NCBI RefSeq assembly: GCF_014695375.1
Contig: NZ_JACJOG010000002.1
Span: 1-64,000 of the forward strand
Reading direction: 5' to 3'
DNA: 64,000 nucleotides
Source: Coleofasciculus sp. FACHB-T130
GTDB lineage: Bacteria; Cyanobacteriota; Cyanobacteriia; Cyanobacteriales; FACHB-T130
Shown: piece by piece, positions 10,901 to 18,404 of the stretch
Layout of the letters: every line of letters begins with the position of its first letter
Numbering within the stretch: the stretch's first letter is position 1
Position numbers and translations under genes: made by a program
The notes under the pieces: generated by a model
What the model saw: only the letters and a program-made list of their open reading frames with translations
Database searches by the model: none
What the model was told of the DNA's origin: nothing

Positions 10901-11902
10901 GTTACCGACTGCGGTTGTGGGATTCCCGAAGACTTTCGCCCTCGGATTTTTCAGAAATTTGCTCAAGCAGATTCCTCAGATACCCGTCAAAAGGGAGGAA
11001 CTGGCTTAGGTTTAAGTATCTGCAAAGCGATCGTAGAAAAACTCGGAGGACACATTAGTTTTGAAACTCAAACGAATGTCGGGACGACTTTCTACTTCGA
11101 TTTACCAGAATGGCAAGAAGCACGGATCTCAAAGATTATGACTTCCCACTCGCCGGAAAGTCTCCCCATCCTTATCTGTGAAGACGATCCCGATATTGCC
11201 ACGCTGCTGTCGCTGATGCTGAAACAAGAAGGTTTAAGTGCAGATATCGCCTACAATGCAGCCCAAGCCAAGCAGCTTTTGTCAGAAAATTGCTATGCAG
11301 CGATGACTGTAGATTTGGCGCTACCCGGTCAAGATGGCATCTCTTTGATCCGCGAACTGCGGGAAGATGAAAATACTCAGAGTCTCCCGATTGTGGTCGT
11401 TTCTGCCAAAGCCCAACAGGGGCGCGAACAACTCAGTGGCGGTGGATTGCCGGTGATAGACTGGCTGGATAAACCAATAGATCAGGCGCGATTGATGGCA
11501 TCTGTCCGCCAAGCAGTTCGGCAGAACTCAGACAGTAAGCCTCATATTTTGTATGTTGAGGACGATCCGGATTTAACTCAGGTGGTCTCAACAATTTTGC
11601 AGAATATCGCCGAAATTGATTCAGCTAAAAATCTTCATGAGGCAAGACACAAGCTGTCTTCTAAAACTTTTGACTTAGTGATTCTTGACCTCAGTTTACC
11701 GGATGGTTCTGGTCTAGAATTGCTAGCGGATCTCAACAATCAGATTTTTTCCTCCATCCCCGCAGTCATTTTCTCCGCCAATACCGTTGGCATGGAGGCG
11801 GCACATCACGTAGCTGCGGCACTCGTCAAGTCCCGCACCTCCAATCAGCAGTTGCTGGAAACGATTAAATCCCTAATTGGACGCGGTAATTCCGCTTCTT
11901 AA
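7997..11902 (+). CDS. Hybrid histidine kinase with LOV and DXCF cyanobacteriochrome sensor domains
   Basis: A 1301-residue soluble sensor. Domains in order: PAS (about 5-115), LOV (125-245), PAS (250-370), GAF (385-545), PAS (565-680), PAS (690-805), HisKA with H821 in SHELRTPL, HATPase, then two receiver domains with D1106 and D1231. The second sensor has the full set of flavin-binding LOV residues: NCRFLQ with adduct Cys175, N207 in NYRKDG, N217 in FWN and Q238 in GVQ. The GAF domain has DPCF (Cys449) and CH (Cys477), 28 residues apart. This is the arrangement of DXCF cyanobacteriochromes such as TePixJ. Blue-light sensing through flavin is therefore well supported, and bilin binding is likely. 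Output probably passes through the following regulator and GGDEF genes. No membrane segment is visible. Confidence 0.9.
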   Translation: MNYTDNQELLQLFIQQAPAAVAMFDRKMRYLLFSHRWLTEQNLGEDIIGRSYYEIERGVADRWQAIHQRCLAGSIEKVEESLPRTDGTVEWVRWEVQPWRTGTGEIGGLIVSRDAIAERHPSQEHLHLLEKAIAASNNGIVISDASLPDNPLIYINPSFQEMTGYSESEVLGHNCRFLQGIDTEQPAIAQLRTAIRDGKECNVTLRNYRKDGTLFWNELRVAPVKNPQGKLTNFVGVQTDITDRVEAQEHLIRISKAVENASDAIIITNAKGQSLYHNPAFVELFEYTTDEINAAGGPAIRYCDPNVAREVISTIKQGNSCWSGEVEMRTRSDRTISILLRADAIADDNGNVVGLIGIHTDITARKQAEAVLRQLLRREQLLGAMQERIRQSLKLEDVLNTAVEEVRQFLQTDRTILYRFEPDGSGTVVVESVSAQWLAVLGSNIKDPCFGKTYAAAYQQGRIRVIEDIYTAQLNPCHIELLEQFQVRANLVVPILQGDHLWGLLIAHHCRSSRQWQYEEVELLEALSVQIAIAIQQAALFEQVEAELARSQAAQTALRDSEERLRTVVKSAPIVLFALDDRGVITFSEGSGLDTLGLEAGKVVGQSIFEVYRRFPQILEEVRQALSGKALTSLVKMGKLTFEVRYSPLRNANNEVMGAIGVATDITERIQVEETLRQSEVLRQSEAKTRALLDAIPDSMFRIREDGTFLDFRAAKNDVRAIAPARVIGQTVQELLPTEVAQQMLHYVAKALSANEIQVFEYQLLAPLNPAYPTGEIGSVRDYEARVVVNGADEVLAIVRDITERKEMERLKNEFVSIVSHELRTPLTSVRGSLSLIAGGVTGEIPNEAKALVNIAYKNTERLILLINDILDIEKIESGKMDFHLQPLELMPLVEQALEANRGYGEQFGVQLVLESELSGVQVNVDRDRLMQVLTNLLSNAAKFSPPNGTVTLSVSRPTQSPNTIRVAVTDCGCGIPEDFRPRIFQKFAQADSSDTRQKGGTGLGLSICKAIVEKLGGHISFETQTNVGTTFYFDLPEWQEARISKIMTSHSPESLPILICEDDPDIATLLSLMLKQEGLSADIAYNAAQAKQLLSENCYAAMTVDLALPGQDGISLIRELREDENTQSLPIVVVSAKAQQGREQLSGGGLPVIDWLDKPIDQARLMASVRQAVRQNSDSKPHILYVEDDPDLTQVVSTILQNIAEIDSAKNLHEARHKLSSKTFDLVILDLSLPDGSGLELLADLNNQIFSSIPAVIFSANTVGMEAAHHVAAALVKSRTSNQQLLETIKSLIGRGNSAS

Positions 11903-11911
11903 TTCTGTTTT

Positions 11912-11950
11912 TTTAAGTTTCAATAAATTAAACGTTTATTGAAACTTAAA
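11912..11950 (+). terminator. Hairpin after the hybrid kinase gene
   Basis: A perfect 16-bp inverted repeat with a 7-nt loop (TTAAACG) starts ten bases after the kinase stop codon and is followed by TTTAAT. It is AT-rich with a short T tract, so termination may be partial. Confidence 0.6.
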
Positions 11951-12203
11951 TTTAATGGAGTTTAAATAGTTGTTATTAAATTTTTAATTTATAAACTAAA
12001 AATCAAAATATTTAGTAGGATGACCGAATTAAACCATGTCATATTGTAAACTGGGGAGCCATTCCCATCCTGCTTGGTTCTCCGCGTTGAGAGGCGTGGA
12101 GTTTGAGGTAAGGAACTCAACATGGCAAGGGTAAGACGGGGAGTAAAAAGCGCTTTTCCGAGCTTACTAATAATTTAGTCTGACTACTTTCTGGAGATAG
12201 GGA
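11951..12203. other. Intergenic segment with possible structured RNA
   Basis: Most of this gap is AT-rich, but 12050-12165 is GC-richer and holds several short potential stems: GGGGAGCCA with TGGTTCTCC, GAGTT with AACTC, and GTAA...TTAC enclosing AAAGCGCTTT. I could not match it to a known riboswitch or cyanobacterial small RNA. No coding frame is supported here. Confidence 0.3.
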
Positions 12204-12350
12204 ATGAGTTCGTTATTCGTAGAGGGAATAACAATAAACCCTAAACTATCGCAATCCCAAATGAATTGTAGAATCTTCTCTTTTTTTATAGATATGCTTT
12301 TTCTTCCGACTCAGTTTAAATTAATGAGTAATCAATCAAAAGCAATATGA
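12204..12350 (+). CDS. Possible 48-residue leader ORF coupled to the response regulator
   Basis: An ATG frame of 48 codons starts 7 bases after GGAG (12193-12196). It ends at TGA 12348-12350, overlapping the response-regulator ATG by four bases (ATGA). This is the geometry of translational coupling. The peptide (MSSLFVEGITINPKLSQSQM and onwards) has no recognisable domain and an unremarkable composition. It may be a real small protein, a leader that tunes regulator translation, or a chance frame. Confidence 0.25.
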   Translation: MSSLFVEGITINPKLSQSQMNCRIFSFFIDMLFLPTQFKLMSNQSKAI

Positions 12351-12739
12351 CAACTCCATCTTTAACTCGTATCTTGTTGGTGGAAGATGATCCGGACATT
12401 CAGACCGTTGCCTGCTTGGGTTTGAAAGTAGTCGGCGGTTTCACGGTAGAAGTCTGTAGTTCTGGGAGCGAAGCGATTCAGAAAGCGCCGATATTTGCCC
12501 CAGATTTGATTTTGCTGGATGTGATGATGCCTGGGATGGATGGGATGACCACCCTAAAGGCACTGCGGGAACTCCCGCAAACTTTAAGCACTCCGGTAAT
12601 TTTCTTGACAGCCAAAGTGCAAACCCATGAAGTAGCTTATTATAAGCAACTTGGTGTATTGGATGTGATTGCGAAGCCGTTCGATCCCATGACCCTTTCT
12701 GCAACTCTCAATCGTATGTGGTTCCAGTACCATGATTGA
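12347..12739 (+). CDS. Single-domain response regulator
   Basis: A 130-residue CheY-like receiver and nothing else. The acidic pocket is VEDDPDIQ, the phosphoacceptor lies in [13 protein letters not shown], the conserved Thr/Ser is in VIFLTAK and the Lys-Pro switch is IAKPFDP. With no output domain, it should act through protein contact or as a phosphate relay. It overlaps the next gene by 8 bp and lies 444 bp after the hybrid kinase, so it is probably part of the same phosphorelay. The ATG is also the last codon overlap of a possible leader ORF. Confidence 0.93.
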   Translation: MTTPSLTRILLVEDDPDIQTVACLGLKVVGGFTVEVCSSGSEAIQKAPIFAPDLILLDVMMPGMDGMTTLKALRELPQTLSTPVIFLTAKVQTHEVAYYKQLGVLDVIAKPFDPMTLSATLNRMWFQYHD

Positions 12740-14528
12740 TGCGCTTCAAGATCCGCAAGAACAACTCAATGCCCTACGCCTTGCCTATAGGCAACAACTG
12801 CCGAGTCGAATTGAGCAGATTGAAACAATTTGGAATCAGCTGCTGGGAAGCCTTGAGGAAAGAGGGACCGTAGCTGGGGAGTCAGGATGTAGGGGCGGGG
12901 AAACCCTGCCCGGAGCAGGAGAGAATCAAGAACATCAACCCCTCAGCACCTCAAAGGTTCAGCCCCTTTCGTCTTCTCAAAATCCGCCTCAGTCCCTGCT
13001 AGAAGCCGCTGCCTCACCTTTGGAAACGCTACACCACCTGATGCACCGTTTGGCGGGTTCTAGTGCCACGTTTGGGTTGCTGGGGTTAGGGAATGCGGCA
13101 CGAACCTTGGAACTGGTGTTCAAGGCGATTTTGGATAGTGGAAAGTTGCCAACCGCAGAAGAGCAAGCACAAATCTGCGTGCTGGTAGGAGGATTGAAAC
13201 AGGCGATCGCAGTGGAGGACACTTGTGTACTGGATCTAAACCTCCCCCCGTTGCAGTCTCAAGAGCCTTGGACAGAGAATCGGCTGATTTTTTTGGTGGA
13301 AGACGATCCGCATCTATCGCAGGATTTGGCGTTGCAAATCAGTTGTTTTGGTTATCAGGTTCGCACTTTTGACAAAATTGCTGAACTGGAGGAGGCGATC
13401 GCGCAAACACCACCTGCCGCTGCAATTGTAGATGTTGTTTTCCCCCAAGACAGTCTCGCTGGCCCCAAAACAATTACTGCCATCCAGCAGCACCGAGAGC
13501 AACCGCTGCCAGTTTTGTTTATTTCTGCCAGAAACGATCTCATGGCTCGTTTACAGGCGGTGAGAGCGGGTGGAAAGGCGTATTTTCCCAAGCCAATTAA
13601 TATTGGAGAATTGATTGATGCGCTGGATTTGCTGACAGTGCCGCAAGCACCAGAGCCGTATCGCATTTTAATTGTTGACGATGATGCGCCTTTGGCATCC
13701 TTCTATGGTTGGACTTTGGAACAGGCGGGAATGACGGCGCTGGTGGTGACAGATCCGTTGCAGGTGATGCCGCCGTTAATTGAGTTCAGACCGGATCTAA
13801 TTTTGATGGATATGTATATGCCGGGATGCGATGGAGTGGAACTGGCAGCGGTGATCCGTCAGCAACCGGCTTATGTGGGCATTCCGATTGTGTTTCTGTC
13901 GATGGAGACGGATCTGAATAAGCAGCTAGCGGCGATTCAGCTAGGCGGGGATGATTTTTTAACCAAGCCGATTCAGCCAAATCATCTGATTGCGTCGGTG
14001 ATGCCGCGAGTGCAGCGATCGCGTCTTTTACGTTCGGTGATGGTGCGCGATAGTCTGACTGGGCTGCTCAATCATACGACGATTAAAGAGCAACTCAGTA
14101 TTGAGGTGCAACGAGGTCGGCGGGAAAAGACGAACCTTGCCTTTGCCATGATTGATATTGATGATTTTAAGTCAGTCAACGATACTTATGGTCATCTCAC
14201 AGGCGATCGCGTACTGAAAAGTTTATCCCGTCTGTTACAGCAGCGTTTGCGAAAAACTGATATCACGGGTCGTTATGGCGGGGAAGAGTTTGCGGCTATC
14301 CTCCCGAATACAGATGGTGCAACAGCCGTGCAAGTTCTCAACCGAATCCGCGAAGGTTTTGCACAAGTTCGGCAGCAGTCTGACGGCGCTGAGTTTTCGG
14401 TTACTTTTAGCTGTGGCATCGCTGTCTTTCCCAACGTAGATGAAGCGACCCAACTCAATGAAGCCGCAGATAAAGCTCTCTATGAAGCCAAACGACGCGG
14501 ACGCAATCAGGTGGTTCTGTCTACGTGA
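12732..14528 (+). CDS. Hpt-REC-REC-GGDEF diguanylate cyclase
   Basis: A 598-residue response regulator. An N-terminal Hpt domain carries H105 in HRLAGSS. Receiver 1 (about 185-300) has LVEDDPH and AAIVDVVFP. Receiver 2 (about 308-425) has IVDDDAP and LILMDMYMPGCDG. A C-terminal GGDEF domain has GGEEF at 516-520, so the active-site loop is intact, and an inhibitory-site motif RKTD at 507-510. It should make cyclic di-GMP on phosphorylation and feed back at high product levels. The Hpt domain lets it accept phosphate from the two-receiver hybrid kinase upstream. Residues about 45-85 are a low-complexity insert in which the DNA contains a GC-rich hairpin. Confidence 0.93.
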   Translation: MIDALQDPQEQLNALRLAYRQQLPSRIEQIETIWNQLLGSLEERGTVAGESGCRGGETLPGAGENQEHQPLSTSKVQPLSSSQNPPQSLLEAAASPLETLHHLMHRLAGSSATFGLLGLGNAARTLELVFKAILDSGKLPTAEEQAQICVLVGGLKQAIAVEDTCVLDLNLPPLQSQEPWTENRLIFLVEDDPHLSQDLALQISCFGYQVRTFDKIAELEEAIAQTPPAAAIVDVVFPQDSLAGPKTITAIQQHREQPLPVLFISARNDLMARLQAVRAGGKAYFPKPINIGELIDALDLLTVPQAPEPYRILIVDDDAPLASFYGWTLEQAGMTALVVTDPLQVMPPLIEFRPDLILMDMYMPGCDGVELAAVIRQQPAYVGIPIVFLSMETDLNKQLAAIQLGGDDFLTKPIQPNHLIASVMPRVQRSRLLRSVMVRDSLTGLLNHTTIKEQLSIEVQRGRREKTNLAFAMIDIDDFKSVNDTYGHLTGDRVLKSLSRLLQQRLRKTDITGRYGGEEFAAILPNTDGATAVQVLNRIREGFAQVRQQSDGAEFSVTFSCGIAVFPNVDEATQLNEAADKALYEAKRRGRNQVVLST

Positions 14529-14676
14529 ACAAATCTCTGCGATCAAGAGATTACAACTGCTTTTAACGAACATTAAAGATTTAAAGCGATCGCAAATAGC
14601 CAATCCAATAATATTGGCAAGGCTCACCCTACACTGTTATCAGAGCTTTTCCATACAATCTATTAAGTGAGAACAG

Positions 14677-15078
14677 ATGGCTGACATTGTTGATATTGCC
14701 GTTGGTGCGGGTTCTTTCAAAACTTTAGTAACTGCTGTCCAAGCGGCAGGGTTGGTGGACACGCTGAAAAGTCCTGGCCCTTTTACTGTCTTTGCACCGA
14801 ATGATGATGCCTTTGCCAAACTTCCACCCGGAACGATTCAAACCTTGGTGCAAAATATTCCCCAGCTTGCCAGAATTCTCACCTATCATGTCGTTCCTGG
14901 CAAGTTAATGAAAGCCGATTTAGAGAAAGTAAGTTCTGTCACCTCAGTTGAAGGTTCACCCATCAGAATTGATTGTTCTGATGGTTTTGAGGTGAAAAAT
15001 GCTACAGTTCTCGCACCAGATATCGAAGCGGATAATGGCGTGATTCACGTTATCGACACGGTAATTTTAATGGGTTAA
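14677..15078 (+). CDS. cupS: Fasciclin-fold protein, probable CupS subunit of NDH-1MS
   Basis: 133 residues form one fasciclin/FAS1 domain ([58 protein letters not shown]) with no signal peptide. It is therefore cytoplasmic, unlike secreted fasciclin proteins. CupS, the small subunit of the CO2-uptake NDH-1 complex, is a cytoplasmic fasciclin-like protein usually encoded directly after cupA. Here the gene lies directly past cupA but on the opposite strand, so the two converge. Name and role rest on fold, size, location and neighbourhood. An unrelated cytoplasmic FAS1 protein remains possible. Confidence 0.72.
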   Translation: MADIVDIAVGAGSFKTLVTAVQAAGLVDTLKSPGPFTVFAPNDDAFAKLPPGTIQTLVQNIPQLARILTYHVVPGKLMKADLEKVSSVTSVEGSPIRIDCSDGFEVKNATVLAPDIEADNGVIHVIDTVILMG

Positions 15079-15080
15079 AT

Positions 15081-15109
15081 AAAAAAAAGGGAGCGCTCGC
15101 TCCCTTTTT
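15081..15109. terminator. Bidirectional intrinsic terminator between cupS and cupA
   Basis: A run of A precedes GGGAGC-GCTC-GCTCCC, which is followed by TTTTT. The A and T tracts on either side let it serve both converging genes. A second GAGCGCTCC motif lies at about 15148-15156, and a repeat-derived GC hairpin lies close to the cupA stop. Confidence 0.75.
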
Positions 15110-15219
15110 AAAAACCCTATTTGAGGTGTGTTGGAGGAATCAGAGTGCGAGCGCTCCTTTTAAAAGCCCCCCTTTTTTCTAGCGAAGCGGCGCGTTAGCG
15201 CGGGGTTTGGGGGGATCTC

Positions 15220-16521
15220 CTATCGATAATCCGACTGCTGAATATCCCGCAAACGAGCTTCAGGACGCTTAAAGCGATCCATCTGAGCTTCAAAAAACTC
15301 CCGATTTGCTTGTAAATGCTTCGGATTGGAGTCATCTAAAGGATAGAGAAGTGCCGTCCGCAATGCTTGGATAACAGCAGAAGTAACGCAGTACATCGAG
15401 CGTTGGAAAGTAATCCCTAATTGGATTAACATATCATCTTCACCGCGGCAGTGTTGGCGATAGTAATCCACGAGATAGGGTGGGAGGAAATGCAGCATAT
15501 CCTGCATTAACAATGTCGGCGGAATGCCAGCAGTTCCCACCGGAAATACATCAGCATAGAGAATTCCATAGTGGAAATCTTTCTGATTTTCCGGAACTTG
15601 CTTTGCCTGAGCATTGTAAGATTTTGTACCCCGGAAGGGAGCCGTGCGGTAGAATACAGCTTCCACATACGGTAATGCTGCTTCGTACAGCCATGTGAAA
15701 CCGCAAGATTTGGGGATAATTTCATACTTTTCACCCCGAATGTAAACGTGATGATAAATTGGACGACCCGCGATCGCAAAAATTCCATTTACCAGAAAAT
15801 TCATCGCTTCCGGCACACTGGTAATTTTCCCCTCATCGTAGAGGTCGGACATCTCAAAGAAAACTGGAGCCATCACTTCCCAGAACAAGCCTAAATTACT
15901 GTAGTAAGACAGTTGGCGCACCTGTTCTAAGAACATATCAGGGAACAGTTTATACAATCCCAGCATCGCCGGATTGCCTTGGAAGTAAGCCTTAATTGCT
16001 CTATCTGCATTCGCTTTATATTCATCGGTATCCAGATAGGCATCGAATTTACCCCAGCCCATATCTCTGCCGTGCCAAAGCATTGCTTGCATACAAGCTT
16101 CGGCAAATTCCATATTAATTCGGTCATGCCCTAAGTGATGGAATAACTTGGGCATTTTAGAAGTTTCGCCCTTCTCCATAAACTCTAGAAGTTCGGGATG
16201 AGCAGTGGCTTCTCCACGCCAGATTCGCAAATCTGCATCATCTCCAGCGTAATGATTATGTAACTCTAAATACTCCTTGGGCAGGAAGTATTTAAAGAAG
16301 GGAAAGGGATTTAAAAAGACATGCTCGGCAATATAAAGCAGGTCGCGCCAGTAGAAATCCATCGGTACTGCATACGCTTTATAAATACCGATAATTTGCA
16401 TGAGATTTTCCGGCGTATCTGGCAGCATGGCACCACCAGCTTCTAAGCGGTGAATAATTTCGGCAAATTCATGGTTAGAAGGAGGTAATTTTGTTGAAGG
16501 CTTAGATGGAGTTTGTACCAT
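15220..16521 (-). CDS. cupA: CO2 hydration protein CupA (ChpY)
   Basis: A 433-residue member of the CO2 hydration protein family. It is the hydrophilic subunit that converts CO2 to bicarbonate when bound to the NdhD3/NdhF3 arm of NDH-1 on the thylakoid. Family-typical stretches include YAVPMDFYWRDLLYIAEHVF, HNHYAGDDADLRIWRGEATA, FHHLGHDRINMEFAEACMQA and FPVGTAGIPPTLLMQDMLHF. Several His, Asp and Arg residues in these could line a metal site. It is the last gene of the minus-strand order ndhF3, carbonic anhydrase, ndhD3, cupA. CupA is chosen over CupB because of the adjacent ndhF3-ndhD3 genes and the fasciclin gene. Confidence 0.93.
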   Translation of the reverse strand: MVQTPSKPSTKLPPSNHEFAEIIHRLEAGGAMLPDTPENLMQIIGIYKAYAVPMDFYWRDLLYIAEHVFLNPFPFFKYFLPKEYLELHNHYAGDDADLRIWRGEATAHPELLEFMEKGETSKMPKLFHHLGHDRINMEFAEACMQAMLWHGRDMGWGKFDAYLDTDEYKANADRAIKAYFQGNPAMLGLYKLFPDMFLEQVRQLSYYSNLGLFWEVMAPVFFEMSDLYDEGKITSVPEAMNFLVNGIFAIAGRPIYHHVYIRGEKYEIIPKSCGFTWLYEAALPYVEAVFYRTAPFRGTKSYNAQAKQVPENQKDFHYGILYADVFPVGTAGIPPTLLMQDMLHFLPPYLVDYYRQHCRGEDDMLIQLGITFQRSMYCVTSAVIQALRTALLYPLDDSNPKHLQANREFFEAQMDRFKRPEARLRDIQQSDYR

Positions 16522-16598
16522 TTTTAGTTCTTTTAGGTGAATTGCTGAATGTTTTTTAATGAGTCGTTATTTTGTTGTGAGGACGGTATTTTTAGCTG

Positions 16599-16638
16599 TC
16601 CCCCAACCCCTTCCCTAGCGCTTAAGGGAGCTGGGGGC
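16599..16638. repeat. GC-rich palindromic repeat
   Basis: CCCCCAACCCC...AGCTGGGGGC forms an imperfect hairpin of the kind scattered between cyanobacterial genes. It lies in the 172-bp gap between ndhD3 and cupA and could process or stabilise the operon mRNA. Confidence 0.5.
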
Positions 16639-16693
16639 TTAGGTTTCTCGTTTCCAGGCTGAGCGCCGTAACGAGAGGAATGAAAGTAATTTT

Positions 16694-18205
16694 CTATTGC
16701 TGAACTGAAGACTGGTAGTGGATAGCAACTTGCTGAGTAGTAGTCGCGGGCATGGTAGCAACCATTGCAGCTGTTGTCGGTTCACTCCAACGCACCAGCC
16801 AATTGGGGAAGATTCCCAAGAAGAAGATTAAGGCTGCTAAAACTAAAGCTGGGGTACGCTCAACCCATTCAACTTTGGGATAGTAGGCTGCGGCATTGTT
16901 CAGTTTGCCAAAACAGGTGCGGTTAATGAGGATCACAAAATAAACTGCCGTTAAACCGCTACAAACCACACAAACTAGGGTTGGAATTGGAAATACGATG
17001 AAACTACCTTGCAGCACTAAAAATTCAGCGATAAAGCCTACCATACCGGGGATACCAGCACTCGCCATTCCGCCTAGAACTAGCAAAGCAGTGGTAAGCG
17101 GTAAGCCGCGTTGGGGACTCAACAAACCATTCAAGACATCTAAATCGCGGGTGCCAACTTTGCTTTCGATAACACCCACCAAATGGAAAAGGATGGCTAA
17201 GATGATGCCGTGACTAACCATTTGCATGACGGCACCGAGTAAACTAAGCGGTGTAGCGGCGGCGGCGGCTAACAGAACATAGCCCATGTGACCAATAGAG
17301 CTATAAGCGACCATGCGCTTGATATCTTTTTGAGCGATCGCACTCAGCGCCCCGTAAGCGGCACTAAACGCTCCGATAATCGCTAACCCTGGTGCCACAA
17401 TTGTCCAGGTTTCGGGAAACATTCCTAGACCAAACCGTACTAAACCATAGGTTCCTAACTTTGCCAGGATGCCACCTAAAAGAATGGCTACGGGTGGTGA
17501 AGCCTCGACATAAGCATCTGGCAACCAAGTATGCAACGGAACTAGGGGAATTTTGATTCCGAAACCCACTACCAGCATTGTTAGCAGGATTAGCTGCGCT
17601 TGTAACGGTAAACCTTGAGCAATGTTGGCATTGTAATCAAAATTAGGAGCGTTACCCAGCCAAGTTATACCCAAAAATGCCGCCAGAATTAAAATTCCAG
17701 AAAGCGCTGTATAAATGAGAAACTTCATCGCTGCGTAGCCACGCTTTTCAGTTCCGCCCCAGATGGCAATTAACAAGTACAGCGGAATCAGTTCTAGTTC
17801 GTAGAACAACACAAACAGCATCAAATTCTGCGACAGGAAGGCACCCGCAATTCCAGCATTGACCAGCAGCACTAAAGAATAGTAAAGCTGAGGACGAGTA
17901 ATCTGCTTTGAGGTGCTGTAAATAACAATCCATGTCAGCAGGCTATTCAAAGCCAACAGCGGTAAAGACAAACCATCAACACCAAGGCTGTAATTCAATC
18001 CCAATTTTTCAATCCAGGGCATAAATTCAGAGAATTGCATCCCGGCATTGTTCAGGTCGAATTGGGTTAAAAGAAATCCTGTCTCTAATAAAATTCCACT
18101 GATAATCGCTAATGCAAGTAAACGGAGCTGACTAGCAGATAAGTTAGGTAAGAATCCGACGAGAGCGGCACCTAAAAAGGGTAGCCAAATAAAAGTGCTG
18201 AGCAT
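16694..18205 (-). CDS. ndhD3: NDH-1 subunit NdhD3 (CO2-uptake type)
   Basis: A 503-residue polytopic antiporter-like subunit with about 14 transmembrane helices, belonging to the NuoM/NdhD family. Typical features are LNYSLGVDGLSLPLLALNSL, FVLFYELELIPLYLLIAIWG (with the conserved glutamate), LVPLHTWLPDAYVEASPPVA and IKRMVAYSSIGHMGYVLLA. NdhD proteins sit in the proton-pumping membrane arm. The D3 assignment rests on gene order with ndhF3 and cupA rather than on sequence comparison. A 113-bp miniature element lies directly upstream, between it and the carbonic anhydrase gene. Confidence 0.92.
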   Translation of the reverse strand: MLSTFIWLPFLGAALVGFLPNLSASQLRLLALAIISGILLETGFLLTQFDLNNAGMQFSEFMPWIEKLGLNYSLGVDGLSLPLLALNSLLTWIVIYSTSKQITRPQLYYSLVLLVNAGIAGAFLSQNLMLFVLFYELELIPLYLLIAIWGGTEKRGYAAMKFLIYTALSGILILAAFLGITWLGNAPNFDYNANIAQGLPLQAQLILLTMLVVGFGIKIPLVPLHTWLPDAYVEASPPVAILLGGILAKLGTYGLVRFGLGMFPETWTIVAPGLAIIGAFSAAYGALSAIAQKDIKRMVAYSSIGHMGYVLLAAAAATPLSLLGAVMQMVSHGIILAILFHLVGVIESKVGTRDLDVLNGLLSPQRGLPLTTALLVLGGMASAGIPGMVGFIAEFLVLQGSFIVFPIPTLVCVVCSGLTAVYFVILINRTCFGKLNNAAAYYPKVEWVERTPALVLAALIFFLGIFPNWLVRWSEPTTAAMVATMPATTTQQVAIHYQSSVQQ

Positions 18206-18284
18206 GGTTTGTTATTTGCTGATTCCTGATTGCTGATTTCTGTTGACCGGCTGAATGAGAATCATAGAAACGGCGGTTTGGCTA

Positions 18285-18397
18285 TATAGCAATCCCAATT
18301 TATGTAGGAGATATTCTTCTCTCTTTTTTCCCTCCGTTAACACGCGATCGCGCTTCGTTAATCGAAGACATCTCACCACTTAAATAGGATTGCTATA
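18285..18397. mobile_element. MITE-like element with IS630-type ends
   Basis: The 113-bp element is bounded by TATAGCAATCC and its inverted copy GGATTGCTATA, with imperfect similarity continuing about 30 bases inward. Its ends begin and finish in TA, the target used by IS630/Tc1 elements, and match the sequence next to the transposase tail at 103-112. It carries no coding frame. It lies in the ndhF3-cupA gene order, just upstream of ndhD3. Confidence 0.6.
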
Positions 18398-18404
18398 GCT
18401 CTAC

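Noticed and set aside
12050-12165. Cyclic di-GMP (GEMM) or glutamine riboswitch
   Set aside because: The conserved core bases of either class were not found. Kept only as an unassigned structure.
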